Shown here piece after piece: positions 1 to 7,913 of a DNA stretch of 64,000 nt (positions within the stretch are counted from its first letter, which is position 1; the number at the start of each line of letters is the position of its first letter). A program made the translations under genes and the position numbers. A model generated the notes under the pieces. That model made no database searches. It saw only the letters and a program-made list of their open reading frames with translations, and was not told the origin of the DNA. This DNA is from Clostridium thailandense (GTDB taxonomy: Bacteria; Bacillota; Clostridia; Clostridiales; Clostridiaceae). The stretch covers positions 31,701 through 95,700 of the forward strand of contig NZ_JAEEGC010000014.1 of assembly GCF_019207025.1 (NCBI RefSeq), written 5' to 3'.

Positions 1-1
1 A

Positions 2-586
2 TTTATTACTTTTAGAAAAATGAATATTTTATTTAATGTTAAAGTGCTTTGCATTTTCATTTTATATTCTATGGTTCTAGCAGGTATATGCATTTTCATT
101 CAATTTAATCAAGGATCTGATATAGGATATTCAGTTATTATAAATTTTTCTTATAAAAAACTTATGATTTCTTTAATGATAATATATATGCTAATTGAAA
201 GGATAATAGTTTATATTAAAGAAAGAAAAATTATAAAGAATTTAATTTATAGTGTAGAGATTATATTAGATGACTCAAATAAAAATGTTAAGGCGTTCTT
301 AGATACTGGAAATGAATTGAGAGAGCCAGCTACTAATTTGCCTGTCATTATAGTTGAAAAATCTGTATTTTATGATGTTGATTTAAATAGTTATGATAAG
401 TTTTACATTCCCTATAAGGTAGTAGATGGACAAGGAGGAAACCTCCAAGGTTTTAAACCGCAATGTGTAAAAATTAAGGAGGGAAAAGAAACAGTGGACA
501 AGGAAGTTATAATTGCTTTTTGTGAAAATAAGTTGAGTGAAATTAATGAGTATCAGGCACTTTTATCAAGAGGAGTTATTATGTAG
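2..586 (+). CDS. spoIIGA: SpoIIGA, pro-sigma-E processing protease (5' end outside window)
   Basis: Membrane-bound aspartic protease that removes the pro-sequence of sigma-E in the mother cell at the start of engulfment. The reading frame is open to the left edge, so the N-terminus (a multi-span membrane domain in this family) is cut by the window; the visible part starts with hydrophobic helices and continues into a soluble domain. The catalytic motif DTGNELREP is visible about 85 codons before the stop region's end of the protease core. The gene lies 28 nt upstream of sigE, its substrate, which is the standard spoIIG operon order. About 195 codons are visible of a family that usually has roughly 270-310. 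Confidence 0.93.
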   Translation, partial: FITFRKMNILFNVKVLCIFILYSMVLAGICIFIQFNQGSDIGYSVIINFSYKKLMISLMIIYMLIERIIVYIKERKIIKNLIYSVEIILDDSNKNVKAFLDTGNELREPATNLPVIIVEKSVFYDVDLNSYDKFYIPYKVVDGQGGNLQGFKPQCVKIKEGKETVDKEVIIAFCENKLSEINEYQALLSRGVIM

Positions 587-614
587 AATAAAATAATTGT
601 TTTGGAGGATAGTT

Positions 615-1322
615 ATGATAAAGTTAAAAGTATTACTAAATAGAATACTTACAAAATTTAAATTTTTTATAAAGAGTGTTTATTATATAGGAGGTAGTGA
701 TGTTCTTCCTCCACCTCTTAGTAAAAAAGAAGAGGATGACTTAGTTGCAAGATTAGTGAATGGAGATGAGAGTGTAAGATCTACACTCATAGAAAGAAAT
801 TTGAGACTTGTAGTATATATAGCAAGAAAATTTGAGAATACGGGAGTTAATGTTGAGGACCTTGTATCAGTGGGAACAATAGGACTTATAAAGGCTGTCA
901 ATACTTTTGATCCTGATAAAAAAATAAAATTAGCTACATATGCATCGAGGTGTATTGAAAATGAAATACTTATGTATTTAAGAAGGAATAGCAAGGTTAA
1001 AGCGGAAATATCATTTTACGAACCGCTAAATATAGATTGGGATGGAAATGAGTTGCTGTTATCAGATATTTTGGGAACGGAAAATGATGTAGTATACAAT
1101 TTAATAGAAGATGAAGTGGATAAGCAGCTTTTAATGGTAGCCATGAAAAAGCTAAGTGAAAGGGAAAAAGAAATAGTAAATTTAAGATTTGGATTAAATG
1201 GTCAGGGTGAAAAAACTCAAAAGGAAGTTGCAGATATACTTGGAATCTCACAATCGTATATTTCTAGATTAGAGAAAAGAATAATAAAAAGATTAAAGAA
1301 AGAAATAAATAAAATGTTGTAA
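615..1322 (+). CDS. sigE: RNA polymerase sporulation sigma factor SigE (pro-sigma-E)
   Basis: Mother-cell sigma factor that directs early engulfment-stage transcription. The ATG at 615 is chosen over an upstream in-frame TTG (597) because GGAGG lies at 604-608. The first ~20 residues form a basic, hydrophobic pro-sequence followed by [15 protein letters not shown], the region where SpoIIGA cleaves in this family. Then come sigma-70 region 2 ([29 protein letters not shown]) and a region 4 helix-turn-helix ending [17 protein letters not shown]. At 235 residues the length is typical. It is probably co-transcribed with spoIIGA; sigG follows after 75 nt. Confidence 0.97.
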   Translation: MIKLKVLLNRILTKFKFFIKSVYYIGGSDVLPPPLSKKEEDDLVARLVNGDESVRSTLIERNLRLVVYIARKFENTGVNVEDLVSVGTIGLIKAVNTFDPDKKIKLATYASRCIENEILMYLRRNSKVKAEISFYEPLNIDWDGNELLLSDILGTENDVVYNLIEDEVDKQLLMVAMKKLSEREKEIVNLRFGLNGQGEKTQKEVADILGISQSYISRLEKRIIKRLKKEINKML

Positions 1323-1397
1323 GGTTGTCTTTAGTATAAAAATTGGCTTCTTAGTAAATAATTAAAATGCGAATATTCTAAAGGGGCTGATAACTTT

Positions 1398-2171
1398 ATG
1401 ATAATTAATAAAGTTGAAATTTGTGGTGTAAATACAGCAAAACTTCCAGTTTTGAAAGAAAATGAAATGAGAAGACTATTATTTAAAATGAAGGACGGAG
1501 ATGACGATTCAAGAGAAAAATTCATTAAAGGCAATTTAAGATTAGTACTAAGTGTTATCCAGAGATTTAACAACAGAGGAGAAAATGTTGATGATTTATT
1601 TCAAGTAGGTTGTATTGGTTTAATTAAGGCAATTGATAACTTTGATTTAAATCAAAATGTTAAATTTTCTACCTATGCGGTTCCGATGATTATTGGTGAA
1701 ATAAGGAGATATTTAAGAGATAATAACTCAATAAGAGTAAGTAGATCTTTAAGAGATATTGCTTACAGAGCACTACAAGTAAGAGATAAACTAATAGGTG
1801 AAAATAATAAAGAGCCTACAATATCACAAATAGCAAAGGAATTAAAGGTACCAAGAGAAGAGGTGGTTTTTGCACTAGATGCTATACAAGATCCAGTATC
1901 ACTTTTTGAACCTATATACCATGATGGTGGAGATGCTATTTATGTAATGGATCAAATAAGTGACACTAAAAATTTAGATGATAGTTGGCTAGAGAATATA
2001 GCTATTAAGGAAGCAATGAAAAAGTTAAATGACAGAGAGAAGCTTATACTTAACTTAAGATTTTTTGATGGCAGAACACAAATGGAGGTTGCTGACGAAA
2101 TAGGAATATCACAAGCACAAGTATCAAGACTTGAGAAAACTGCATTAAGACATATGAGAAAGTATGTTTAA
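1398..2171 (+). CDS. sigG: RNA polymerase sporulation sigma factor SigG
   Basis: Forespore sigma factor of the late stage, 257 residues. The N-terminus NKVEICGVNTAKLPVL is a hallmark of sigma-G and separates it from sigma-F. Region 2 (GNLRLVLSVIQRF, QVGCIGLIKAIDNF), a region 3 segment and a region 4 helix-turn-helix (GISQAQVSRLEK) follow in order. It sits directly after sigE, as in other spore formers. The ribosome site AGGGG (1382-1386) is about 11 nt from the ATG, a rather long spacing. A terminator closes the unit at 2211-2252. Own or shared transcription with sigE cannot be decided from sequence. Confidence 0.97.
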   Translation: MIINKVEICGVNTAKLPVLKENEMRRLLFKMKDGDDDSREKFIKGNLRLVLSVIQRFNNRGENVDDLFQVGCIGLIKAIDNFDLNQNVKFSTYAVPMIIGEIRRYLRDNNSIRVSRSLRDIAYRALQVRDKLIGENNKEPTISQIAKELKVPREEVVFALDAIQDPVSLFEPIYHDGGDAIYVMDQISDTKNLDDSWLENIAIKEAMKKLNDREKLILNLRFFDGRTQMEVADEIGISQAQVSRLEKTALRHMRKYV

Positions 2172-2210
2172 GGTAAGGAATTATTTAGATTATTTATAAT
2201 CATGTTGTAG

Positions 2211-2252
2211 CTGAGAGCACAGTTTAAACTGTATTCTCAGTTTTATTTTTTT
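2211..2252 (+). terminator. Intrinsic terminator after sigG
   Basis: CTGAGA (2211-2216) pairs with TCTCAG (2235-2240), with an inner palindrome ACAGTTTAAACTGT (2219-2232), followed by a T-rich run (2241-2252). Confidence 0.85.
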
Positions 2253-2312
2253 GTAATGAATACTACTAGGTATACATATATTTAATAAAAAGAGATAATG
2301 GAGGATAATAAT

Positions 2313-2576
2313 ATGCAGGAAGATAAGTCTTTACATTCCTTAGATAACCTAAGAGCTATGGAAATTATAGATATAAATACTGGTGCAAAGTTAGGTTTTA
2401 TAAAAGATTTGAAAATAGACTGTGAAGAAAGTAGAGTTCTATCAATTATTTTACCATCTCGTAGACCATCATGGTTTGGAAAAAGCGACGATATTGAAAT
2501 ACCTTGGAAAAATGTAAAAAAGATAGGGGTAGATGTTGTTTTAGTTGATGGAGATGAGTATATATTAAAAGAATAA
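2313..2576 (+). CDS. ylmC: YlmC/YmxH family PRC-barrel sporulation protein
   Basis: Small PRC-barrel protein of the YlmC/YmxH family (87 residues), found next to sigG in many clostridia and bacilli. The start at 2313 is preferred over an in-frame ATG at 2298, because GGAGG (2300-2304) overlaps the earlier ATG and sits correctly before 2313. The barrel signature is visible in MEIIDINTGAKLGFIKDLKID and the SWFGKSDDIEIPWKNVKKIG segment. The molecular role is unknown; the location suggests expression with sporulation genes. Confidence 0.85.
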   Translation: MQEDKSLHSLDNLRAMEIIDINTGAKLGFIKDLKIDCEESRVLSIILPSRRPSWFGKSDDIEIPWKNVKKIGVDVVLVDGDEYILKE

Positions 2577-2689
2577 AAAATCGTAGTAGAAATTTATAGA
2601 AAAAAGTGTATAATAATTATATGTATATATTACATAGACATTATATAACTATAATATAACTATAATAAACCAAAAGGACGTGAAGAAAA

Positions 2690-3145
2690 GTGAAATGCCC
2701 TTACTGTGGCTATGGAGAAAGTAAAGTCGTTGACTCTAGATCTGCTGAAGATGATATTTCTATAAGAAGACGAAGAGAATGCTTAAAGTGTAATAAAAGA
2801 TATACAACCTATGAAAAAGTTGAAAATATTCCTATATTAGTAATAAAGAAGAATATGAATAGAGAATATTTTGATAGAGCAAAAATAGTCAGTGGATTAA
2901 TAAAGGCTTGTCAAAAAAGACCGGTATCAAGGCAGCAAATTGAAAGCATAGCAGATGAAATAGAAAAAAAAATCAACAATAAAATGCTTACAGAAGTGAG
3001 CTCAGAGTATATTGGAGAAATGATTATGGAAGCCTTAAAAAGCTTAGACGAAGTAGCTTATGTTAGATTTGCTTCGGTATATAGGCAATTTAAAGATATA
3101 AATACTTTTATGTCAGAAATAAAAAATTTGATTCAAGGTAAATGA
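2690..3145 (+). CDS. nrdR: Transcriptional repressor NrdR
   Basis: ATP/dATP-sensing repressor of ribonucleotide reductase genes, 151 residues, normal length. It starts with GTG (GTG-AAA-TGC-CCT) after AAAGGAC. An N-terminal zinc ribbon has Cys3, Cys6, Cys31 and Cys34 and the typical basic segment SIRRRRECLKC. The ATP-cone domain follows (VIKKNMNREYFDRAKIVSGL). A hairpin terminator follows the stop, so the gene appears to be its own unit. Confidence 0.97.
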   Translation: MKCPYCGYGESKVVDSRSAEDDISIRRRRECLKCNKRYTTYEKVENIPILVIKKNMNREYFDRAKIVSGLIKACQKRPVSRQQIESIADEIEKKINNKMLTEVSSEYIGEMIMEALKSLDEVAYVRFASVYRQFKDINTFMSEIKNLIQGK

Positions 3146-3175
3146 TATGTAATTAATTGCATATCATTTTTATAT
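3142..3175 (+). terminator. Intrinsic terminator after nrdR
   Basis: ATGATATG (3142-3149) and CATATCAT (3160-3167) form an 8-bp stem overlapping the nrdR stop codon region, followed by TTTTTATATTAT. Confidence 0.75.
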
Positions 3176-3278
3176 TATAGGGTTCCAAACTGAAAAATTA
3201 ATCTATACTTTCAAATTGCTTAGACAGTTCATCATTTACAATAATGTATAGGTTCATGTTTAAACTTCGAACCCTATA
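3176..3278. other. Structured 103-nt inverted-repeat element between nrdR and pgeF
   Basis: Nested perfect stems: TATAGGGTTC (3176-3185) with GAACCCTATA (3269-3278), AAAC (3187-3190) with GTTT (3258-3261), and CTATAC (3203-3208) with GTATAG (3246-3251). No coding frame covers it. It may be a small RNA or a DNA repeat; it has loose similarity in design to the elements at 56582-56716 and 32501-32846. Confidence 0.5.
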
Positions 3279-3298
3279 TAGAAGTATACTTTTGCAAA

Positions 3299-3334
3299 TT
3301 AACAATTGTTAAGAGTAGGTTAATAAGGTTAAAA
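3299..3334 (+). promoter_or_regulatory. Candidate PhoP box upstream of pgeF-phoP-phoR
   Basis: TTAACA (3299), TTAAGA (3309), TTAATA (3320) and TTAAAA (3329) form direct repeats about one helical turn apart. PhoP of Firmicutes binds TTAACA-like direct repeats at 11-bp spacing. A TATAAT at 3377-3382 is a plausible -10 box. Suggests autoregulation of the downstream phoP-phoR genes. Confidence 0.5.
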
Positions 3335-3412
3335 AGCAACAAGTTTTCATGTTAATATTAATAAAGAATGTTAAAATATAATTAAGATTCTTAAAGTTAT
3401 TAGGAGGATTAA

Positions 3413-4120
3413 ATGGAAGAGATTTTAATTGAAGATTATAAATTTATAGAAGAGTCATTAGATAAAGTTGAAATTATATTTTCTACAGCTGAAAATGATT
3501 TGGATTTTAATAAAGACACAGAAGAAGGACGTAAAAATTTAGATAACATAAAAAGATGGTTTAATGTAGAAGAGGTAGGATTTGTAAATCAGGTACATGG
3601 TGATGCTGTTATAATTTATGATAAGAGTATTTGTGAAGCAGATGCTTTAATTACAAATTTAAGAAATACAGCTATAGGGGTTTTTACCGCCGATTGTGTT
3701 CCGATTTTATTATATGATCAAAAAAACAATGTTATAGCGGCTGTTCACAGTGGGTGGAAGGGTACTTTAGTTTGTATACTACTAAAAGCTATTGAGAAAA
3801 TGGAAAAAAATTTTGGAACTAGAGGAGAAAACTTATTAGCCTTTGTAGGTCCGCACAATAGACAATGTTGTTATGAGGTAGGAGAAGAAGTTATTCTAAA
3901 GTTTAAAAATTCGGAAATATATAAAAATTTAAATTTGTTTAATGGAAGAAATTTGAGCTTGATAAATTGTATAAAGCATCAACTGACATTGAAAAATGTT
4001 AATGAGGCAAACATTCATGATCTTGATGTTTGTACATTTTGTAACGGGAAATATCCTATGCATTCATATAGAAAGGATAAAAGGGGCGGAAGAATGTTTT
4101 CATTTATAAGACTGAAATAA
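3413..4120 (+). CDS. pgeF: Polyphenol oxidase/laccase-domain protein PgeF (YfiH family)
   Basis: YfiH/PgeF family protein (235 residues), in other bacteria a purine-nucleoside phosphorylase/adenosine deaminase-like enzyme also described as correcting peptidoglycan precursors. Family landmarks are NQVHGDAV, ADALITN, GVFTADCVPILLYD, AAVHSGWKGT and VGPHNRQCCYEVG, which hold the metal-binding His and Cys residues. Ribosome site AGGAGG is well spaced. It lies 51 nt before phoP, so it probably shares the phosphate-responsive transcript, an unusual partner for this family. Confidence 0.9.
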   Translation: MEEILIEDYKFIEESLDKVEIIFSTAENDLDFNKDTEEGRKNLDNIKRWFNVEEVGFVNQVHGDAVIIYDKSICEADALITNLRNTAIGVFTADCVPILLYDQKNNVIAAVHSGWKGTLVCILLKAIEKMEKNFGTRGENLLAFVGPHNRQCCYEVGEEVILKFKNSEIYKNLNLFNGRNLSLINCIKHQLTLKNVNEANIHDLDVCTFCNGKYPMHSYRKDKRGGRMFSFIRLK

Positions 4121-4171
4121 TAAATATATTAACTTAAGTAATATAAGTTATGAACTTTTGGAGGTTGAATT

Positions 4172-4867
4172 ATGGCAGAAGAAAAAGTATTGATAGTTGA
4201 TGATGAAGAACACATACGAGAATTGATTAAGTTTAATTTAGAGAATAGTGGATATAGAACTATTTGTGCCGACAATGGTATAGATGCATTAAAAATGACT
4301 AAAGAAGAAACTCCCCACTTGGTCCTTTTAGATTTAATGCTTCCTGGCATGGATGGTTATGACGTTTGTAAAGAAATAAGGAGAGATAATAGTATATCTT
4401 CTACTCCTATAATTATGATAACAGCTAAGGGGGAAGAGTTTGATAAGGTATTAGGTTTGGAATTAGGTGCAGATGATTACATCACTAAACCATTTTCTGT
4501 GCGGGAATTGTTAGCTAGGGTAAAGGCAATATTAAGAAGGACTAACATAAAACCTTTAGATAACTCATACAACTTTGGTAAAATTAATATAGACTTTGAA
4601 AAGCATGAAGTTATAAAAGATGAAGAAAGAGTAGATTTAACTTTAAAAGAATTTGAGCTTCTTGAAATATTAGTAAAAAATAAAGGAAGAGTTATGACTA
4701 GGGACTTTTTATTGGATAAAATATGGGGATATGAGTATATTGGTGAGACTAGAACTGTAGATGTGCATATAAGACATTTAAGACAAAAAATAGAGGAAGA
4801 CGATAAAAATCCTAAATATATTGAAACTATTCGTGGAATTGGTTATAGATTTAATTATGGAGATTAA
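4172..4867 (+). CDS. phoP: Phosphate response regulator PhoP/PhoB (OmpR family)
   Basis: Response regulator with an N-terminal receiver domain (acidic pocket at residues 10-12, phosphoacceptor Asp54 in LLDLMLPGMDG, conserved Lys in YITKPF) and a C-terminal winged-helix DNA-binding domain (RTVDVHIRHLRQKIEED, IRGIGYRF). 231 residues. The gene is directly followed by its kinase phoR (3 nt apart) and then by the pst operon, which supports a phosphate-starvation role over WalR. TTGGAGG precedes the ATG. Confidence 0.9.
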   Translation: MAEEKVLIVDDEEHIRELIKFNLENSGYRTICADNGIDALKMTKEETPHLVLLDLMLPGMDGYDVCKEIRRDNSISSTPIIMITAKGEEFDKVLGLELGADDYITKPFSVRELLARVKAILRRTNIKPLDNSYNFGKINIDFEKHEVIKDEERVDLTLKEFELLEILVKNKGRVMTRDFLLDKIWGYEYIGETRTVDVHIRHLRQKIEEDDKNPKYIETIRGIGYRFNYGD

Positions 4868-4870
4868 TTG

Positions 4871-6577
4871 ATGATGAAAATGAAAAAAAAGTTAATGTTA
4901 TCCATGTTAACTACCTTGATGTTTGGAATGTTTATTTTAGCTACATTATTTATATTTATTGAAAACTATCAATATAAGGAAAATATAAAGCAAATTTTAA
5001 AGACCAATAATGATATAATAATAAATGTTTTAAAAAATGAAAATATAAAAAATAAAGAATCCTTCTTTAAAGCAAATTTTAAGAATGAGGAAATAAGAGA
5101 AACTTTTATAGATAGAAGCGGCAAAGTATTAAGCGATTCTATTGCAGATCCAGTAACTATGGATAATCATAATGGTAGAGAAGAGGTACAAAATGCCAGA
5201 AAGTATGGAGAGGGGTATAGTATAAGACATAGCTTTACACTTGGTCAGGACACAATCTATTTTGCTACTACATTTAGCGATGGTTATGTAGTAAGAAGCT
5301 CCATGACTATACAGGCAGTTAGGGGAATAGAAGGTAAATATTTTAAGTATTATATGGCAGTTTTAACTCTTTCGGTAGCATTTTCAGTTTTATTTGCATC
5401 TAAGTTATCGCAGTCTATTGCAAAACCTATAAAGAATCTAGAATTTACAACTTCAAGGATAGCTGAAGGAGAATTATATAGAAGAGTAAAAATATATTCT
5501 GATGATGAAATAGGCAACTTAGCAAAAACATTTGATAATATGGCAGATAAACTTCAGGAAACAATAAACGACTCTCTAGATAAACAAAATAAGTTAGAGG
5601 CTATATTAAGAAGTATGGATAGTGGAGTTATTGCAGTAGACAGAAATCATAAGGTTATTATTATTAACCCTTATGCTAAAAGGATATTTGGCATAAATAG
5701 AAATATCATAGGCGAAAATCTTATGGATAATATAAGAGATTTTGAGTTGGAAAATATATTTGAAGATAATAATGATGACTATAAAGAACTAAAGATATTA
5801 TGGCCAAAGGAAAGAGAACTAAGAATTAGAACGGCGGATATTATAAATAATAAAGATAAGATAGGTACAGTTGCAGTAGTCAATGATATTACAGATATCA
5901 AAAAATTTGAAAATATGCGCTCACAGTTTGTTGCCAATGTTTCTCATGAGCTCAAGACGCCACTTACATCGATAAAAGGTTTTGCTGAAACATTAAGATA
6001 TGTGGATGACCCAGCAAATAAAGAGAAATTCTTAGGTATAATTAACGATGAAGCAGACAGGTTAACAAGATTGATTAATGATATATTGATTTTATCTAAC
6101 ATAGAAAATGAAACAAACGAAAAGGTCGAAGAAATTAAAGTCAATAGCATTGTTAATGATGTGTGTTATTTAATGAAAAATTTAGCTAAAAAGAAAGAGG
6201 TTAATTTGACTATAGAATTAAAAGAAGTTCCTGATTTGTTAGGTGACTGTGATAGATTTAAACAGATGATCATAAACTTAGTGGATAATGCCATAAAGTA
6301 CACAGATTGTAAAGGAAGTATAAAGGTTCAAACAAACTATTTAAATAATAATTGTATTATATCTATTGAGGATACTGGTGTTGGTATTCCTAAAGAGCAT
6401 ATAGAGAGATTATTTGAAAGATTTTATAGGGTGGATAAGGCCAGGTCAAGGGCTCAAGGAGGAACTGGTTTAGGATTGGCTATAGTAAAACATATAGTAA
6501 TGCTATTTAATGGAACTATTAGCGTAGAAAGTGAAGTGGGAAGAGGAAGTAGGTTTATTATTAAAATACCCTGCTAA
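4871..6577 (+). CDS. phoR: Phosphate sensor histidine kinase PhoR
   Basis: Membrane sensor kinase of about 568 residues. Order: N-terminal transmembrane helix, extracytoplasmic sensor (~30-150), second helix (~155-175), HAMP linker, PAS domain (MDSGVIAVDRNHKVIIINPYA), phosphoacceptor His359 in NVSHELKTPLTS, and a HATPase domain with N (LVDNAIKY), G1 (EDTGVGIP) and G2 (GGTGLGLAIVKH) boxes. The ATG at 4871 is chosen for its spacing from GGAG (4859-4862); a TTG at 4868 and ATG at 4874 are alternatives. It would phosphorylate the product of the preceding gene. Confidence 0.92.
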   Translation: MMKMKKKLMLSMLTTLMFGMFILATLFIFIENYQYKENIKQILKTNNDIIINVLKNENIKNKESFFKANFKNEEIRETFIDRSGKVLSDSIADPVTMDNHNGREEVQNARKYGEGYSIRHSFTLGQDTIYFATTFSDGYVVRSSMTIQAVRGIEGKYFKYYMAVLTLSVAFSVLFASKLSQSIAKPIKNLEFTTSRIAEGELYRRVKIYSDDEIGNLAKTFDNMADKLQETINDSLDKQNKLEAILRSMDSGVIAVDRNHKVIIINPYAKRIFGINRNIIGENLMDNIRDFELENIFEDNNDDYKELKILWPKERELRIRTADIINNKDKIGTVAVVNDITDIKKFENMRSQFVANVSHELKTPLTSIKGFAETLRYVDDPANKEKFLGIINDEADRLTRLINDILILSNIENETNEKVEEIKVNSIVNDVCYLMKNLAKKKEVNLTIELKEVPDLLGDCDRFKQMIINLVDNAIKYTDCKGSIKVQTNYLNNNCIISIEDTGVGIPKEHIERLFERFYRVDKARSRAQGGTGLGLAIVKHIVMLFNGTISVESEVGRGSRFIIKIPC

Positions 6578-6639
6578 ATAAAAGTAATGTTAAGTTAATG
6601 TTAAATTCAACACTAACTTAACTAGTTGAATATTAAGAA

Positions 6640-6680
6640 AACACCTTTAAGAAGATTAAACTTAAAGGTGTTTTTATTTT
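6640..6680 (+). terminator. Intrinsic terminator after phoR
   Basis: AACACCTTTAAG (6640-6651) pairs with CTTAAAGGTGTT (6661-6672) around a 9-nt loop, followed by a T-rich stretch. It separates phoP-phoR from pstS. Confidence 0.88.
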
Positions 6681-6710
6681 AAGATTTATTAAATAAACAC
6701 ATTTTTAATG

Positions 6711-6766
6711 TTAAGTTTAATTAACATGAGTATAATAATAGGTTAACGTTAGGGGTATATTATAAT
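6711..6766 (+). promoter_or_regulatory. Candidate PhoP boxes and -10 element of pstS
   Basis: TTAAGT (6711), TTAACA (6721) and TTAACG (6743) lie at 10- and 22-bp steps, with TATAAT at 6761-6766 and no good -35 hexamer, as expected for an activator-dependent PhoP promoter. Further TTAAnn repeats (6590-6606) lie just after phoR. Confidence 0.5.
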
Positions 6767-6811
6767 ACATGTACGAAACAAGCACACAAATTTCGAGGAG
6801 GGTTTATTATA

Positions 6812-7702
6812 ATGAAGAAAAAAAGTTTAAAAGTTATCATAGCAGCTATGGCAATAACAGTCATGGCAGGAGCTTTTGTTGGATGTGGATCCAAACAAGA
6901 AGCATCAAATTCTGGAAGCAGTAATAAACAAGTATCAGGTTCAATAACTCTTGCAGGATCAACTGCACTTCAACCACTAGCTGAGCAAGCAGGAAAACAA
7001 TTCACACAAAAAAATTCAGGAGCTACAATTAATGTACAAGGTGGAGGAAGTGGAACAGGGTTAAAATTGGTTTCAGAAGGAACAGCCGATATAGGAAACT
7101 CTGATGTCGCAGCGGAAACAAAATTAGATAAGGACAAAGCTAAGGAATTAGTTGATCATAAGGTTTGTGCAATTGGATTTGCAGTAGTAGCTAATAGTGA
7201 TGTAAAGGTAGAGAATTTAACTAAAGATCAAATACAAAAAATATTTACTGGTGAAATAACTAACTGGAAACAGGTTGGTGGAGATGATTTATCTATAAGT
7301 GTAATAAATAGAACTAAGTCATCTGGTACTAGAGCAACATTTAAGGACACTGTAATGAGTGGAAAAGATGAAAAGGAAGGACTAGGAATAACTCAGGATT
7401 CAAATGGTAGTGTAGAGAAATCAATTACGTCTACAAAGGGTTCTATAAGTTACTTAGCTTTATCATATATAACTGAAGATGTTAAGAAAAACTTAAAAGT
7501 GATGAAAATAGATGGAATAGAAGCAAATAAAGAGAACATAACAACTGGTAAATACCCTTTCTGGTCATATGAGCATATGTATACTAAAGGTGAAGCTAAG
7601 GATTTAGCAAAAGCATTTATTGATTACATGGGAAGCGAAGAAAATAAAGCTTTAGTTGAAAAATTAGGATATATTCCATCAAGCGATATGAAGGTTAAAT
7701 AA
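6812..7702 (+). CDS. pstS: Phosphate-binding lipoprotein PstS
   Basis: Extracytoplasmic high-affinity phosphate-binding lipoprotein of the PstSCAB importer. A signal peptide ends in the lipobox FVGC, so the mature protein starts with Cys25 or so. Family motifs: GSTALQPLAE, GGGSGTGLKLVSEGTADIGNSDV, FTGEITNWKQVGG and NRTKSSGTRATF (phosphate ligands). 296 residues. AGGAGGG precedes the ATG. It is separated from pstC by a 211-nt gap with three strong hairpins. Confidence 0.96.
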   Translation: MKKKSLKVIIAAMAITVMAGAFVGCGSKQEASNSGSSNKQVSGSITLAGSTALQPLAEQAGKQFTQKNSGATINVQGGGSGTGLKLVSEGTADIGNSDVAAETKLDKDKAKELVDHKVCAIGFAVVANSDVKVENLTKDQIQKIFTGEITNWKQVGGDDLSISVINRTKSSGTRATFKDTVMSGKDEKEGLGITQDSNGSVEKSITSTKGSISYLALSYITEDVKKNLKVMKIDGIEANKENITTGKYPFWSYEHMYTKGEAKDLAKAFIDYMGSEENKALVEKLGYIPSSDMKVK

Positions 7703-7709
7703 TTTGTTG

Positions 7710-7848
7710 GCTGGTCGCTAAAACGGCCAGCTGTTTAAATCCTATTTATTGTAAAAAAATATTACAATAAATAGGATTTAACTACTCAGCTTCTATGCAA
7801 AATTAAGAATTGATATGATTAGTAGTCTTAACTTTGCATAAAAGCTGA
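7710..7848 (+). promoter_or_regulatory. Three tandem hairpins between pstS and pstC
   Basis: Hairpin 1: GCTGGTCG/CGGCCAGC (7710-7731). Hairpin 2: a perfect 18-bp stem, 7735-7752 with 7764-7781, 11-nt A-rich loop. Hairpin 3: TCAGCTT, TATGCAAA and TTAAGA (7786-7808) with their complements (7826-7848). None has a strong T-run, so partial termination or protection of the pstS transcript is more likely than a full stop. Confidence 0.7.
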
Positions 7849-7913
7849 AGGATTTTACTGAATCAAGTAGGCTATTATTAAAATAAAAATATTAAAGAGT
7901 AGAGGTTGGTAAT

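Noticed and set aside
3176..3278. Possible tRNA (GGTTC and TTCGA-ACCC look like a T-arm)
   Set aside because: No acceptor stem of 7 bp with D- and anticodon arms in the right order; the pairing is a long nested hairpin.
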